64,000 bases of DNA from Alphaproteobacteria bacterium PA4 (GTDB lineage: Bacteria; Pseudomonadota; Alphaproteobacteria; Sphingomonadales; Sphingomonadaceae). The notes beneath the pieces were generated by a model. The model did not search any database. It worked only from the letters and a program-made list of their open reading frames with translations, and was not told where the DNA came from. Location of the stretch: positions 38,459-102,458 of the forward strand of contig NKIQ01000008.1 of assembly GCA_002256005.1 (NCBI GenBank), in the 5' to 3' direction. This document shows, one piece after another, positions 52,506-64,000 of the stretch; position 1 is the stretch's first letter; each line of letters opens with the position of its first letter. A program made the translations under genes and the position numbers.

Positions 52506-52715
52506 ATGGTGTCGCCACTCGACAAAGCGATTGCCGAAGGCTGGCGCGTGTCGGCCTCTGGCAGTTGGGCATCCGTCCCGTTCACCTTCCCGGGCAATGT
52601 CCAGGGCCAGCGGTATTTGCAGGTGATTTATCTGCAGCGGAATGGCGATGTTGCGGTTTACGTCGAAAACTTCAATCCAAACGGACAGATTGTCTGGATG
52701 GCGCGCGATATATGA
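52506..52715 (+). CDS. Hypothetical 69-aa protein between sdhA and sdhB
   Basis: MVSPLDKAIAEGWRVSASGSWASVPFTFPGNVQGQRYLQVIYLQRNGDVAVYVENFNPNGQIVWMARDI; same strand, tight spacing. Confidence 0.6.
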   Translation: MVSPLDKAIAEGWRVSASGSWASVPFTFPGNVQGQRYLQVIYLQRNGDVAVYVENFNPNGQIVWMARDI

Positions 52716-52727
52716 TGGGAACGTACG

Positions 52728-53513
52728 GTGGCTGAATTCTCTCTCCCCGCGAACAGCAAGATTTCCAGCGCCGGCAAGCGCTATCCGGCGCCGGCGGGTG
52801 CCAAGAACACCCGCGCCTTCAAAATCTATCGCTGGAACCCGGACGATGGCGCCAACCCGCGCTATGACACGTACGAGCTCGATCTCGACGAGACTGGCCC
52901 GATGGTTCTCGACGCGCTGATCAAGATCAAGTCCGAGGTCGATTCGACGCTGACCTTCCGCCGGTCGTGCCGCGAAGGCATCTGCGGCTCCTGCTCGATG
53001 AACATCGACGGCACCAACACTTTGGCGTGCACCCAGGCGATCGCCGACATCAAGGGCGAAGTGCGCATCACGCCGCTGCCGCACATGGAGGTGGTCAAGG
53101 ACCTCGTCCCCGATTTCAAGCATTTCTATGCGCAGTATACTTCGATCAAGCCCTGGCTGCAGACCGTCACCCCGGCGCCGTCGGGCGAGGAGCGGGTGCA
53201 GTCGGTGGCAGAGCGCGCCAAGCTCGACGGCCTGTACGAGTGCATTCTCTGCGCCTGCTGCTCGACGAGCTGCCCCAGCTATTGGTGGAACAGCGACAAG
53301 TTCCTCGGCCCCGCCATCCTGCTCCAGGCCTATCGCTGGCTCGCCGACAGCCGCGACGAGATGACCGGCGAGCGGCTGGACGCGCTGGAGGACCCGTTCC
53401 GCCTGTACCGCTGCCACACGATCATGAACTGCTCGAATGTGTGCCCCAAGGGGTTGAACCCGGCGAAAGCGATTGCCGAGATCAAGCTGATGATGGTGGA
53501 ACGCGCCGGCTGA
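52728..53513 (+). CDS. sdhB: Succinate dehydrogenase iron-sulfur subunit
   Basis: [67 protein letters not shown] start. Confidence 0.97.
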   Translation: MAEFSLPANSKISSAGKRYPAPAGAKNTRAFKIYRWNPDDGANPRYDTYELDLDETGPMVLDALIKIKSEVDSTLTFRRSCREGICGSCSMNIDGTNTLACTQAIADIKGEVRITPLPHMEVVKDLVPDFKHFYAQYTSIKPWLQTVTPAPSGEERVQSVAERAKLDGLYECILCACCSTSCPSYWWNSDKFLGPAILLQAYRWLADSRDEMTGERLDALEDPFRLYRCHTIMNCSNVCPKGLNPAKAIAEIKLMMVERAG

Positions 53514-53537
53514 CAATAGCGCAGAGCGCTATTGTCA
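53511..53537 (+). terminator. Hairpin overlapping the sdhB stop codon (tgacaatagcgc-aga-gcgctattgtca)
   Basis: Perfect 12-bp inverted repeat with 3-nt loop at the end of sdhCDAB; no U-tract. Confidence 0.55.
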
Positions 53538-53640
53538 GACTCGGCAAGCGGTCGGCCAGCGGGGCGGCGCGCGCTCTTGCGCGCCGAACCCGTCTGACGG
53601 CGCGGCTTTGCAGCGACGCCTGCGGTCCTCTCATGCTTCC

Positions 53641-53697
53641 CCCGACCCCCACCCCGCTCGGCTGCGCCGAGTCGCCCTCCCCGCAGGGGGGAGGGAG
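53641..53697. repeat. Family A palindromic repeat unit
   Basis: cccgacccccaccccgctcggctgcgccgagtcgccctccccgcaggggggagggag. Confidence 0.8.
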
Positions 53698-53739
53698 TTT
53701 GGCTTGCCCCTTACGCTGCACCGCACTATCCCCGCCGAC

Positions 53740-54228
53740 ATGACACGCGAACATATCACCACCGGGGAACATGCAGGCTGGACGCGCTGGCGGCGTGATC
53801 CCGATGGGCGCTTTGCCTCGATGCTGGGCGATTTCTTCTTTCGCCAGGCGGAGGCCGGCGATGTGCATTGCCGGATGGAAACCGACCGCAAGCATTCGAA
53901 CGGTCTCGGCTATCTGCACGGCGGTTTCATCATGTCGTTCATCGACATGGCGATGTTCGCCTTCATCTACCGCCAGCTCGAAAACCATGCGGCGGTGACG
54001 CTGAGCTGCGCCACCGATTTCCTGTCAGCCGGCATCGTCGGCAAGCCGATCGAGGCCTCGGGCGAGATCCTGAAGGAAACCGGCAAGATGCTGTTCGTGC
54101 GCGGCCTGGTCACCCAGGATGGCGTCAACCTCGCCAGCTTCACCGGCACGATGCGCAAGATCCCGCGGCCGGCGCGGACCGAGGCCGATGGCCGGGGCGA
54201 GCGGCCGGTTTCGAGCCAGGTGGATTGA
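53740..54228 (+). CDS. PaaI-family thioesterase (hotdog fold)
   Basis: CRMETDRKHSNGLGYLHGGFIMSFIDMAMFAFIYRQLENHAAVTLSCATDFLSAGIVGKPIEASGEILKETGKMLFVRG. Confidence 0.87.
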   Translation: MTREHITTGEHAGWTRWRRDPDGRFASMLGDFFFRQAEAGDVHCRMETDRKHSNGLGYLHGGFIMSFIDMAMFAFIYRQLENHAAVTLSCATDFLSAGIVGKPIEASGEILKETGKMLFVRGLVTQDGVNLASFTGTMRKIPRPARTEADGRGERPVSSQVD

Positions 54229-54243
54229 TTTCAGCGCGCGCGA

Positions 54244-54385
54244 TGCTTCCTCTCCCGCTTGCGGGAGAGGCGAGACGCGCGCCAGCGCGCCGGGTGAGGG
54301 TGTGCCTGCGCGTCGTCACCAAAGGACACCCTCACCCGCTCGGCGAAGACGCCGAGTCGACCTCTCCCGCAGGCGGGAGAGGGGG
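54244..54385. repeat. Variant palindromic repeat pair (ctctcccgcttgcgggagagg... / ...cctctcccgcaggcgggagagg)
   Basis: Two units in inverted orientation between the thioesterase and zapE genes. Confidence 0.75.
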
Positions 54386-54406
54386 GCTGCTGGTACGCTT
54401 GATCTC

Positions 54407-56553
<2,147 letters not shown>

Positions 56554-56612
56554 GCGGCCTTGACGCTGCATCGCCCGTGTCGCACATAACCTGTGCGACA
56601 CGGAGCCCGGCC

Positions 56613-56861
56613 ATGGCAAATCTTACCCTCTCGATCCCCGATCCCGATCTGGCGCGCGCCCGCAAGCTGGCGGCCGAACGCGGAACGACGGTCAATGCCA
56701 TGGTGCGCGCGTTCCTCGCGAAGCAGGTGAACACGATCACGCCGGAACAGCAGGAGGCCATCGACTGGATGGTCAACTTCGGCAAAACCCAGACAGGAGA
56801 TCTCGCGCTGCCGCTGCCGAGTCGCGAGGAAACCTATGCGGAGCGGCTCGATCGCTGGTGA
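56613..56861 (+). CDS. Putative antitoxin of VapBC-type module (ribbon-helix-helix-like)
   Basis: MANLTLSIPDPDLARARKLAAERGTTVNAMVRAFLAKQVNTI...; 4-nt overlap with downstream PIN gene. Confidence 0.8.
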   Translation: MANLTLSIPDPDLARARKLAAERGTTVNAMVRAFLAKQVNTITPEQQEAIDWMVNFGKTQTGDLALPLPSREETYAERLDRW

Positions 56862-57265
56862 CGATTTTCATCGATACCAACATTCTCATTTACGCTGCGC
56901 TTGGGCGTAAACCCGACCCGCGCAAGCAACAGCTGGCAGCGGCTCTAATCGCTCGCGGCGATTATGCCACTTCCGCTCAGGTCCACGCGGAATTTTATGC
57001 CAAGGTCACATCGCCGAAATATGCGATGAAGGTCTCCGACGCGCTGGGTTGGCTCGAACGGCTGCGGCAGTTCGATGTCGTTCCCGTGACAGGCGGTCTG
57101 GTCGCACGCGGGGCAGCGATCGCCCAGCGCTTCCAGCTCAGCTATTGGGACGGCGCCATCATCGCCGCTGCCGAAGAAATCGGTGCTGAGACATTATACA
57201 GTGAAGACTTGAACCATGGACAACGCTACGGAAGCGTCCGTGTCGTAAATCCGTTTGCCGACTGA
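56858..57265 (+). CDS. PIN-domain toxin, VapC-like
   Basis: [25 protein letters not shown]...[13 protein letters not shown]...[38 protein letters not shown]; conserved acidic PIN residues. Confidence 0.9.
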   Translation: MTIFIDTNILIYAALGRKPDPRKQQLAAALIARGDYATSAQVHAEFYAKVTSPKYAMKVSDALGWLERLRQFDVVPVTGGLVARGAAIAQRFQLSYWDGAIIAAAEEIGAETLYSEDLNHGQRYGSVRVVNPFAD

Positions 57266-57273
57266 GGGACCCG

Positions 57274-58473
57274 ATGAACATCCACGAATATCAAGCCAAG
57301 GAAGTCCTCGCCAAATTCGGCGTGCCCGTGCCGGCCGGCTTTGCCGCGCTGACGGTGGACGAGGCCGTGGCCGCTGCCGCCAAGCTGCCCGGGCCGCTCT
57401 ATGTCGTGAAGGCGCAGATCCACGCCGGCGGGCGCGGCAAGGGCAAGTTCGTCGAATTGCCGCCGGAAGCCAAGGGCGGCGTCCGCCTCGCCCGCAGCGC
57501 CGATGATGTGCGCGCCGCCGCCACCGACATGCTGGGCAACACGCTGGTGACGATCCAGACCGGGCCGGCCGGCAAGCAGGTCAACCGCCTCTATGTCACC
57601 GATGGCGTCGATATCGAGAAGGAGTTCTACCTGGCGCTGCTCGTCGATCGCGCCACCGGCCGCATCGCGCTCGTCGTGTCGACCGAAGGCGGCATGGACA
57701 TCGAAACCGTCGCGCACGACACGCCGGAAAAGATCCAGACCATCACCATCGATCCGGCCACCGGCGTCATGCCGCACCACGGCCGCGCCGTCGCCGCGGC
57801 GCTCGGCCTCACCGGCGACCTCGCCAAGCAGGCCGAATATGTCACGGCGAAGCTGTACGACGCCTTTGTCGGTACCGATGCGTCGCAGATCGAGATCAAC
57901 CCGCTCGCCATCACCGGTGACGGCAAGCTGATGGTGCTCGATGCCAAGGTCGGCTTCGATCCCAATGCGCTCTATCGTCACCCCGATCTGCTCGCGCTGC
58001 GCGACCTGACCGAGGAAGACCCCGCCGAAGTCGAAGCGTCGAAGTACGACCTCGCCTTCATCAAATTGGACGGCACCATCGGCTGCCTGGTCAATGGCGC
58101 CGGCCTCGCCATGGCCACCATGGACATCATCAAGCTGAACGGCGCCGAGCCGGCGAACTTCCTCGATGTCGGCGGCGGCGCCGACAAGGAAAAGGTCACC
58201 AACGCCTTCAAGCTGATCCTCAAGGACCCGGCGGTGAAGGGCATCCTCGTCAACATCTTCGGCGGCATCATGCGCTGTGACATCATCGCGGAAGGCATCA
58301 TCGCCGCGGCCAAGGAAGTGAACCTCTCGGTTCCGCTCGTCGTGCGACTGGAAGGCACCAATGTCGAACTCGGCAAGAAGATCCTCGCCGAATCCGGCCT
58401 GCCGATCATCAGCGGTGACAATCTGGGCGATGCGGCGGCCAAGATCGTCGCCGAAGTGAAAAAGGCGGCGTGA
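57274..58473 (+). CDS. sucC: Succinyl-CoA synthetase (ADP-forming) beta subunit
   Basis: [84 protein letters not shown]. Confidence 0.97.
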   Translation: MNIHEYQAKEVLAKFGVPVPAGFAALTVDEAVAAAAKLPGPLYVVKAQIHAGGRGKGKFVELPPEAKGGVRLARSADDVRAAATDMLGNTLVTIQTGPAGKQVNRLYVTDGVDIEKEFYLALLVDRATGRIALVVSTEGGMDIETVAHDTPEKIQTITIDPATGVMPHHGRAVAAALGLTGDLAKQAEYVTAKLYDAFVGTDASQIEINPLAITGDGKLMVLDAKVGFDPNALYRHPDLLALRDLTEEDPAEVEASKYDLAFIKLDGTIGCLVNGAGLAMATMDIIKLNGAEPANFLDVGGGADKEKVTNAFKLILKDPAVKGILVNIFGGIMRCDIIAEGIIAAAKEVNLSVPLVVRLEGTNVELGKKILAESGLPIISGDNLGDAAAKIVAEVKKAA

Positions 58474-59162
58474 TGCGTTTCGCCGTCATCTTGCCGGCTT
58501 TGCTGTCGGCGAGCGCGGCACTGGCCCAGGCCAGTCCCGGCGCGACGATCATCCTGTCCGACCGTTATGGCCGGCCGATGACGGTCGGCAGCCAGGACGA
58601 TGCCCGCGACGCGTTGCAGTCCGGCGCCCTGTCGGGCGTCGCGGCGGCCGATGCCTTTCATGCCCTGTGTCTCGCCGGCGGTTTCAAGCCCGAAGCCTTT
58701 GCCCAGGCCGCCCAGGCACCAGCGCTCAAGCTGCAGGCGCAGAAGGTGGAACTGGAACCGATTGGCAAGACGCCGGCCTATGCCCAGGACCGGTTCGTGG
58801 CGCCGGGCATCGTCGCCAGCTGGTGGGACGGCAATGAGGTCGGCCTCAAGAACCGTGCCATCGGCATCCGGGATCGCGGCGCCGTGGTCGCGAGCGGCTA
58901 TGGCCCCTTCAAGGCGGTCGGCCGCCAATGCAACGTCAGCATGAAGCTGGCGCAGGCCGGCGACCTGCAAGCCATGGCGGATCGGATCGGCGCCATCACG
59001 CTGGGCACGCCCGAAAAGATCGTCGTCAAGCCGAAATGGGCTGACGGCAGCTGGATGATTCCCAATTCCACTCTCCGGGTGAGCTTTGCAATTGTCGATG
59101 CCGACAAGCCGGCTGCACTCGTCCATTTCACCGTTCAAGATATTGAGGGCGCCAAGCCATGA
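58473..59162 (+). CDS. Hypothetical secreted protein encoded between sucC and sucD
   Basis: Signal peptide [20 protein letters not shown]; overlaps the sucC stop by 1 nt (4 nt if the GTG at 58470 is used) and sucD start by 4 nt. Confidence 0.8.
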   Translation: MRFAVILPALLSASAALAQASPGATIILSDRYGRPMTVGSQDDARDALQSGALSGVAAADAFHALCLAGGFKPEAFAQAAQAPALKLQAQKVELEPIGKTPAYAQDRFVAPGIVASWWDGNEVGLKNRAIGIRDRGAVVASGYGPFKAVGRQCNVSMKLAQAGDLQAMADRIGAITLGTPEKIVVKPKWADGSWMIPNSTLRVSFAIVDADKPAALVHFTVQDIEGAKP

Positions 59163-60043
59163 GCATTCTCGTCAACACATCCACCCGCGTCATCACCCAG
59201 GGTTTCACCGGCAAGCAGGGGACGTTCCACACCCAGGCCGCCATCGCCTATGGCACCAACGTCGTCGGCGGCACCGCACCGGGCAAGGGCGGCACCACCC
59301 ATCTCGACCTGCCGGTGTTCAACACCGTGCATGAAGCGCGCGCCGCCACCCAGTGCGATGCCAGCGTCGTCTATGTGCCGCCGCCCGGCGCCGCCGATGC
59401 CATCTGTGAGGCCATCGACGCCGAAGTGCCGCTGATCATCTGCATCACCGAAGGCATTCCGGTGCTCGACATGGTGCGCGTCAAGCGCTCGCTCAGCGGC
59501 TCGAAGTCGCGCCTGATCGGCCCCAATTGCCCCGGCGTGCTGACGCCCGGCGAATGCAAGATCGGCATCATGCCGGGCAATATCTTTTCAAAGGGCTCGG
59601 TCGGCGTCGTCTCGCGCTCCGGCACGCTGACCTATGAGGCCGTGCACCAGACCACCGCCGTCGGCCTTGGCCAGACCACCGCGGTCGGCATCGGCGGCGA
59701 CCCGGTCAACGGCACCAATTTCATCGACATGCTGGAACTGTTCCTGGCCGATGACGCCACCCAGTCGATCATCATGATCGGTGAAATCGGCGGCAGCGCC
59801 GAGGAAGAAGCCGCGGAATTCCTGCGCGATGAAGCGAAGCGCGGCCGCAAGAAGCCGATGGTCGGTTTCATCGCCGGCACCACCGCGCCTCCGGGCCGCC
59901 GCATGGGCCATGCCGGCGCCATCGTGTCGGGCGGCAAGGGCGATGCGGGTTCGAAGATGGCAGCGATGGAAGCCGCCGGCATCCGCGTCTCGCCGTCGCC
60001 GTCGCTGCTCGGCATCACGCTCGCCGAGGTGCTGAAGGGCTGA
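59159..60043 (+). CDS. sucD: Succinyl-CoA synthetase alpha subunit
   Basis: [97 protein letters not shown]. Confidence 0.97.
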   Translation: MSILVNTSTRVITQGFTGKQGTFHTQAAIAYGTNVVGGTAPGKGGTTHLDLPVFNTVHEARAATQCDASVVYVPPPGAADAICEAIDAEVPLIICITEGIPVLDMVRVKRSLSGSKSRLIGPNCPGVLTPGECKIGIMPGNIFSKGSVGVVSRSGTLTYEAVHQTTAVGLGQTTAVGIGGDPVNGTNFIDMLELFLADDATQSIIMIGEIGGSAEEEAAEFLRDEAKRGRKKPMVGFIAGTTAPPGRRMGHAGAIVSGGKGDAGSKMAAMEAAGIRVSPSPSLLGITLAEVLKG

Positions 60044-60050
60044 TCGCCCG

Positions 60051-60479
60051 ATGGCGACCGGCAGCATCGAACTGACAGGGCAGGCCGAATTGCCGGCCTG
60101 CGCCTGTTGCGGCGTGCCGGCCCGGCGGGTGTGGGGCAATATCATCGACGATGACGGCACCACCGTCTTTGTCGTGCACTGGTCGCCCGGCCATCTCGCC
60201 AGCCATGCCGCTGCCTTTGGCCTGGTGTTCGGGCCCTGGGGGGAGGGCAGCAGCCCCGCCGATCGCATGCATGTCGCGCTCGATTATCGCCGCGTCGGGG
60301 CGGTGTTGCGGCGCACGGTCGTCGATGCCGAATCCTCGCCGATCGACGCCCGGCCGCTTGCCGACACGCGGCTGACGGTGGCTGATGTCACGGCGCGCGG
60401 CCTGACCGGGCGGGTGTGGCGCTATTTCGATCAGATCTGGCTGCGCGACAGCCGCATCGCCGAGCTGCGCAGCATGTGA
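60051..60479 (+). CDS. Hypothetical protein with N-terminal CxCC motif
   Basis: MATGSIELTGQAELPACACCGVPARRVWGNIIDDDGTTVFVVHWSPGHLASHAAAFGLVFGPWGEGSSPADRMHVALDYRR...; 7-nt spacing after sucD. Confidence 0.75.
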   Translation: MATGSIELTGQAELPACACCGVPARRVWGNIIDDDGTTVFVVHWSPGHLASHAAAFGLVFGPWGEGSSPADRMHVALDYRRVGAVLRRTVVDAESSPIDARPLADTRLTVADVTARGLTGRVWRYFDQIWLRDSRIAELRSM

Positions 60480-60619
60480 CGACCCGGCGGTTGTCGGCGA
60501 AATCCTGTCTTTTCTTTGCGAAAACATGGCAGCCATGCAGGATGACAGGGTGACACCGCGTCGCACCTTGTCTATCAGCCAAGGCAACGAACGAGCCTGG
60601 ACAATACAGGAAAAGCGTA

Positions 60620-63439
60620 ATGAATGACGAAGCGCTGTTGCCGACGGCCGCGGATCGGGCCGGGCCTTCCTGGGCGCGCAGCGACTGGCCCCTGCCGGCC
60701 AATGACGATCTGACCCGGGCGCTCGATGCCGCCGACATGCTGGTGGTGCCCAAGGTGGCGGCCAAGGCCATGGCGATGGCAACCGCCGCCGGCGCCGACA
60801 GCGAGGCGGTGGCGCGCGCGGCCCAGGATGCCATTTCGGCGCTGATGCTGATCCGCACCTATCGCGTGCGCGGCCACCTCGCCGCCAATCTCGATCCGCT
60901 CGGCCTGATGAAGCGGGAACTGCCGGCCGATCTGACGCCCGAATATCATGGCTTCAAGGACAGCGACCTCGACCGCCCGGTGCATGTCGGCGGTGCGCTC
61001 GGCCTGCAGACGGCGACGATCCGCGAGCTTGTCGCCATCCTGCGCCGCAATTATTGCGGCAATGTCGGCCTCGAATACATGCACATCAACGATGTCGAGG
61101 AACGGCGCTTCCTGCAGGACAAGATCGAGGGCCGCGACAAGGACATCCAGTTCACCGACAATGGCAAGAAGGCCATTCTGAACAAGCTGGTCGAAGCCGA
61201 ACAGTTCGAACGCTTCTTGGGTCGCAAATATGTCGGCACCAAGCGCTTCGGCCTCGACGGCGGGGAATCGATGATCCCGGCGATGGAATCGATCATCAAG
61301 GTCGGTGGCGCGATTGGCATCCGCGAGATCGTTTTCGGCATGCCGCACCGCGGCCGCCTCAACATGCTCGGCAATGTGATGCAGAAGCCGTTCCGCATCA
61401 TCTTCCATGAATTCAGCGGCGGCTCCGCCAACCCCGAGGATGTCGGCGGCTCCGGCGATGTGAAGTACCACCTCGGTGCCAGCACAAACCGCGAATTCGA
61501 TGGCAACACGGTCCATCTGTCGCTGGCGCCCAACCCGTCGCACCTCGAAGCCGTCGACCCGGTGGTGCTCGGCAAGGTGCGCGCCATCCAGACCATGGCC
61601 GGCGACCATGACCATGATCACGCCATGCCGGTGCTGCTGCACGGCGATGCGGCATTCGCAGGGCAGGGCATCGTCGCCGAATGCTTCGGTTTTTCGGGGC
61701 TGACCGGCTATTCGACCGGCGGCACGCTGCACTTTGTCGTCAACAACCAGGTCGGTTTCACCACCAGCCCGCAGTTCGCCCGGTCCTCGCCCTATCCGTC
61801 GGATGTGGCGAAGATCGTCCAGGCGCCGATCTTCCACGTCAATGGCGATGATCCGGAAGCTGTGACCTTTGCCACCAAGGTGGCGACGGAATTCCGCCAG
61901 AAGTTCAAGCGCGATGTCGTCATCGACATGTGGTGCTATCGCCGCTTCGGCCATAACGAAAGCGACGAGCCGAGCTTCACCCAGCCGCTGATGTACGCCG
62001 CCATCGCCAAGCATCCGCCGGTCAGCGAGCTCTATGCCGCCCGACTGGTGCGCGAGGGCGTCATCGATGCGGCGTTCCTGCCCGCCGCCATCGACAGCTA
62101 TACCCAGCGGCTGGAAGGCGATTTTGAAGCCGCCGCCGGCTTCAAGGCCAACAAGGCCGACTGGTTCGAAGGCCGCTGGGCCGGCCTTGGCAAGCCCAAG
62201 GACGAGATCGGCGCCCGCCGTGCCGCCGATACCGGCGTGCCGGCGGCGGAGCTGCGCGCCATCGGCGAAACGCTGACGACGGTGCCGGACGGCTTCAACA
62301 TTCACAAGACGCTGGCTCGCATCCTGCGCGACAAGGCGGAAACGCTGACCAGCGGCCAGAACATCAACTGGGCAACGGCAGAGGCGCTGGCCTTTGGCTC
62401 GCTGCTGAAGGATGGCAATGGCGTGCGCCTGTCCGGCCAGGATTCGGGTCGCGGCACCTTCAGCCAGCGCCATGCGGTGTGGACCGACCAATTGAACGGC
62501 AGCCGCTATACGGCGCTGAAGTCCGTGAGCCCGCAGTTCGAAGTGCTCGACAGCCCGCTGTCCGAATTCGGCGTGCTCGGCTTCGAATATGGCTATGCGC
62601 TCGCCGATCCGCGCACGCTGGTGCTGTGGGAAGGCCAGTTCGGCGATTTCGTCAACGGCGCCCAGACCATCATCGATCAGTTCATCGCATCGGGTGAAAT
62701 CAAGTGGTTGCGCGCCAATGGCCTCGTCATGCTGTTGCCGCACGGCTATGAAGGGCAGGGGCCGGAGCATAGCTCGGCGCGCATGGAGCGCTTCCTGCAG
62801 CTCTGCGCCGAGGACAATCTGCAGGTCGCCAATGCAACGACACCGAGCAATTACTTCCACCTGCTGCGCCGCCAGCTGCTGCGCGATTTCCGGAAGCCGC
62901 TGATCATCTTCACGCCGAAATCGCTGCTGCGCCATCCGCGCGCCGTGTCGACGATCGCCGACATGGATGAAGGCACGACCTTCCACCGCTGCCTCGACGA
63001 TCTGGCGCCGTGCACGCCGGACAAGGTGCGCCGGCTCGTGCTGTGCACCGGCAAGGTCTATTACGACCTGCTGGAAGCCCGCGAAAAAAACGAGCGCGAC
63101 GATGTCTATCTGCTGCGCGTCGAACAGCTCTATCCGTTCCCGGCCGATGTCGTGGCCGATTACGCCGGCCGCTTCGCCAATCTGGAGGAGGTGGTCTGGG
63201 CGCAGGAAGAGCCGAAGAATGCCGGCGCCTGGAGCTTCATCGCGCCGCTGATCGAGGCGGCGCTGGGCCGCAGGCCGCTCTATGCCGGCCGCGCCGCCGC
63301 TGCCGCCACCGCCACCGGCCTGATGCGTCGGCACAATGCCGAACAGGCCAAGCTTATCGCCGAAGCGCTCGGCGCCAGCCGCGCCGAAGTCAATGCCGCC
63401 ATCCGGGGCGGCCTCAAGTCGAAATCAAAGGCAGCCTGA
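60620..63439 (+). CDS. sucA: 2-oxoglutarate dehydrogenase E1 component
   Basis: 939 aa; TYRVRGHLAANLDPLGL, EYMHINDVEERRFLQDKIEG, FGMPHRGRLNMLGNVM, LLPHGYEGQGPEHSSARMERFLQL. Confidence 0.97.
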   Translation: MNDEALLPTAADRAGPSWARSDWPLPANDDLTRALDAADMLVVPKVAAKAMAMATAAGADSEAVARAAQDAISALMLIRTYRVRGHLAANLDPLGLMKRELPADLTPEYHGFKDSDLDRPVHVGGALGLQTATIRELVAILRRNYCGNVGLEYMHINDVEERRFLQDKIEGRDKDIQFTDNGKKAILNKLVEAEQFERFLGRKYVGTKRFGLDGGESMIPAMESIIKVGGAIGIREIVFGMPHRGRLNMLGNVMQKPFRIIFHEFSGGSANPEDVGGSGDVKYHLGASTNREFDGNTVHLSLAPNPSHLEAVDPVVLGKVRAIQTMAGDHDHDHAMPVLLHGDAAFAGQGIVAECFGFSGLTGYSTGGTLHFVVNNQVGFTTSPQFARSSPYPSDVAKIVQAPIFHVNGDDPEAVTFATKVATEFRQKFKRDVVIDMWCYRRFGHNESDEPSFTQPLMYAAIAKHPPVSELYAARLVREGVIDAAFLPAAIDSYTQRLEGDFEAAAGFKANKADWFEGRWAGLGKPKDEIGARRAADTGVPAAELRAIGETLTTVPDGFNIHKTLARILRDKAETLTSGQNINWATAEALAFGSLLKDGNGVRLSGQDSGRGTFSQRHAVWTDQLNGSRYTALKSVSPQFEVLDSPLSEFGVLGFEYGYALADPRTLVLWEGQFGDFVNGAQTIIDQFIASGEIKWLRANGLVMLLPHGYEGQGPEHSSARMERFLQLCAEDNLQVANATTPSNYFHLLRRQLLRDFRKPLIIFTPKSLLRHPRAVSTIADMDEGTTFHRCLDDLAPCTPDKVRRLVLCTGKVYYDLLEAREKNERDDVYLLRVEQLYPFPADVVADYAGRFANLEEVVWAQEEPKNAGAWSFIAPLIEAALGRRPLYAGRAAAAATATGLMRRHNAEQAKLIAEALGASRAEVNAAIRGGLKSKSKAA

Positions 63440-63442
63440 ACC

Positions 63443-64000
63443 ATGGCCAAAGACGTCATCATCCCCGCGCTGGGCGAATCGATCAGCGAAGCCACCGTCG
63501 GCCAATGGCTGAAGGCACCGGGCGAAGCGGTCGCCGCCGATGAAGCCATCGTCAGCCTGGAAACCGACAAGGTCGCGGTGGAAGTGCCGTCGCCGGTCGC
63601 CGGGGTGATGGGTGCACAGCTGTTCAAGGTCGGTGACACGGTCGCTGTCGGCGCACGGATCGCGATCATCGAGGATGGGGCAGGAGCGGTTGCCGCTGCT
63701 GCACCCGCCGCGCCTGCCGTTGCGGCCTCGGTTGCCCCCGTTTCGCCCCTAGAAGCCCCCATTTCGCCCCCGCCGGCCCCCGCCGGCGCCCCGGCCGCAT
63801 CCGCCCAGCCGCTCGATGCCATGGGCCCGGCCGTGCGCACGCTCGTCGACACCTATAATCTCGATCCCGCCAGCATTGCCGCCACCGGCAAGGATGGCCG
63901 GCTGACCAAGGGCGATGTGCTCGCTGCCATCGAGGCCGGAACGGCGAAGGTGAAGGCATCCGCCCAGACTTCCCCACCCCCGGCCCCTCCCGCAAGCGGG
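63443..64000 (+). CDS. sucB: Dihydrolipoyllysine succinyltransferase (2-oxoglutarate dehydrogenase E2), truncated by window edge
   Basis: Manual translation: MAKDVIIPALGESISEATVGQWLKAPGEAVAADEAIVSLETDKVAVEVPSPVAGVMGAQLFKVGDTVAVGARIAII...; lipoyl domain with DKV motif, Ala/Pro linker, peripheral binding domain start. Not in the ORF track (open at edge). Confidence 0.95.
   Translation, partial: MAKDVIIPALGESISEATVGQWLKAPGEAVAADEAIVSLETDKVAVEVPSPVAGVMGAQLFKVGDTVAVGARIAIIEDGAGAVAAAAPAAPAVAASVAPVSPLEAPISPPPAPAGAPAASAQPLDAMGPAVRTLVDTYNLDPASIAATGKDGRLTKGDVLAAIEAGTAKVKASAQTSPPPAPPASG

Noticed and set aside
50683-52572. 629-aa minus-strand ORF
   Set aside because: Antisense shadow of sdhA.
60575-63334. 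919-aa minus-strand ORF
   Set aside because: Antisense shadow of sucA; composition is artefactual.

Overview
High-GC bacterial chromosome segment. The gene content and two PEPxxWA-CTERM proteins look like a sphingomonad-type alphaproteobacterium (inference). Most of the window is ordinary core metabolism: a pabB-pabC fusion, an aspartate-type aminotransferase, an RND efflux pair, tyrA-like and hisC genes, PiT, metX-metW, ruvX, msrB, cysK, a uvrD/pcrA helicase, HtrA, a four-gene Anbu proteasome-type operon, two tandem CYP153-like P450s, sdhCDAB, zapE, mdh, sucCD, and sucA followed by sucB (cut by the window edge). The accessory hotspot is about 28.9-37.6 kb. There, two PEPxxWA-CTERM genes sit next to or between direct repeats of the 3' ends of neighbouring genes (uvrD/pcrA and a DUF952 gene). 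The DUF952 tail recurs four times as part of a tail + palindromic repeat + leader + small-ORF unit of about 736 bp. The small ORF (142 aa) is lower in GC, duplicated, and of no family I recognise. A degraded IS66 transposase 3' end and two further low-GC orphan ORFs follow. This cassette-like, 3'-tail-repeating architecture, seen independently at two loci, is the best candidate for something undescribed. Other points of interest are extra genes inside the TCA operon (a 230-aa secreted protein translationally coupled between sucC and sucD, a 142-aa CxCC protein, a VapBC-type module, and a 69-aa ORF between sdhA and sdhB). There are also several families of intergenic palindromic repeats. All family names come from reading translated sequence; no database search was run.
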